24,006 nt of DNA from positions 1 through 24,006 of the forward strand of contig JBPBQO010000114.1 in assembly GCA_050954785.1 (NCBI GenBank), read 5' to 3'. The position numbers and the translations under genes are program-made. Shown here one piece after another: positions 23,950-24,006 of this stretch (its first letter is position 1; each line of letters starts with the position of its first letter). This stretch comes from Lichenicola sp050954785 (lineage in GTDB: Bacteria; Pseudomonadota; Alphaproteobacteria; Acetobacterales; Acetobacteraceae). The notes beneath the pieces are model-generated. The model ran no database searches. It was not told the origin of the DNA and worked only from the letters and a program-made list of their open reading frames with translations.

Positions 23950-24006
23950 GGTCCCTTATTCCTGGTGCCGTCCCGCAATCGACGCGCCATAACTATCCTG
24001 TCGCAT

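Noticed and set aside
23877..24006. tRNA 3' end as an attachment site for an integrated element.
   Set aside because: No integrase, no repeated tRNA tail in the window and no mobile genes nearby.

Overview
This is a GC-rich, densely coded bacterial chromosome segment. Gene content (Fe-S type PurF with CvpA, cobalamin-dependent MetH, type I secretion genes, DUF1993 and DUF2171 proteins) and general sequence character suggest an alphaproteobacterium, most likely a member of the Acetobacteraceae. That placement is inference from recognised families; no database was searched.

Layout. Positions 1-215 hold the tail of an FAD-dependent dehydrogenase, followed by a gene-poor stretch with a hairpin repeat (236-275). 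Positions 611-2276 carry two minus-strand genes: a short-chain dehydrogenase fused to an ABM-like domain, and a DUF2171 protein, separated by a perfect 14-bp inverted repeat. Positions 2711-3480 are a decayed membrane-anchored methyltransferase with two frame lesions. Positions 3658-4167 encode a DUF1993 protein with a TTG start. Positions 4475-10919 form a minus-strand metabolic block, read metH, a HisE-like gene, cvpA, purF: methionine synthesis, a degenerate all-alpha pyrophosphohydrolase, and the first step of purine synthesis. Divergent from metH, 11101-11547 encodes a small protein that looks like the remnant of a COG0523 (CobW-type) GTPase.

Positions 11663-23174 are the accessory part, all on the plus strand: a type I secretion ABC transporter and its HlyD-type adaptor (2 bases apart), a Sel1-repeat protein, a very large two-domain glycosyltransferase with a TPR-like N-terminus, a signal-less protein with a ChW-like (clostridial hydrophobic W) module, a strong intrinsic terminator, and a GT4-type glycosyltransferase. 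Together they look like a surface glycan or glycoprotein export locus, but no secreted substrate or outer-membrane channel lies in the window.

The window ends with inorganic pyrophosphatase (minus strand) and a CAU-anticodon tRNA, most likely tRNA-Ile2. There is no CRISPR array, integrase, transposase or phage gene. The most interesting points are the ChW-containing secretion/glycosylation cluster, the GTPase remnant beside cobalamin-dependent metH, the HisE-like protein lacking metal ligands beside cvpA-purF, the SDR-ABM fusion, and the freshly broken methyltransferase gene.
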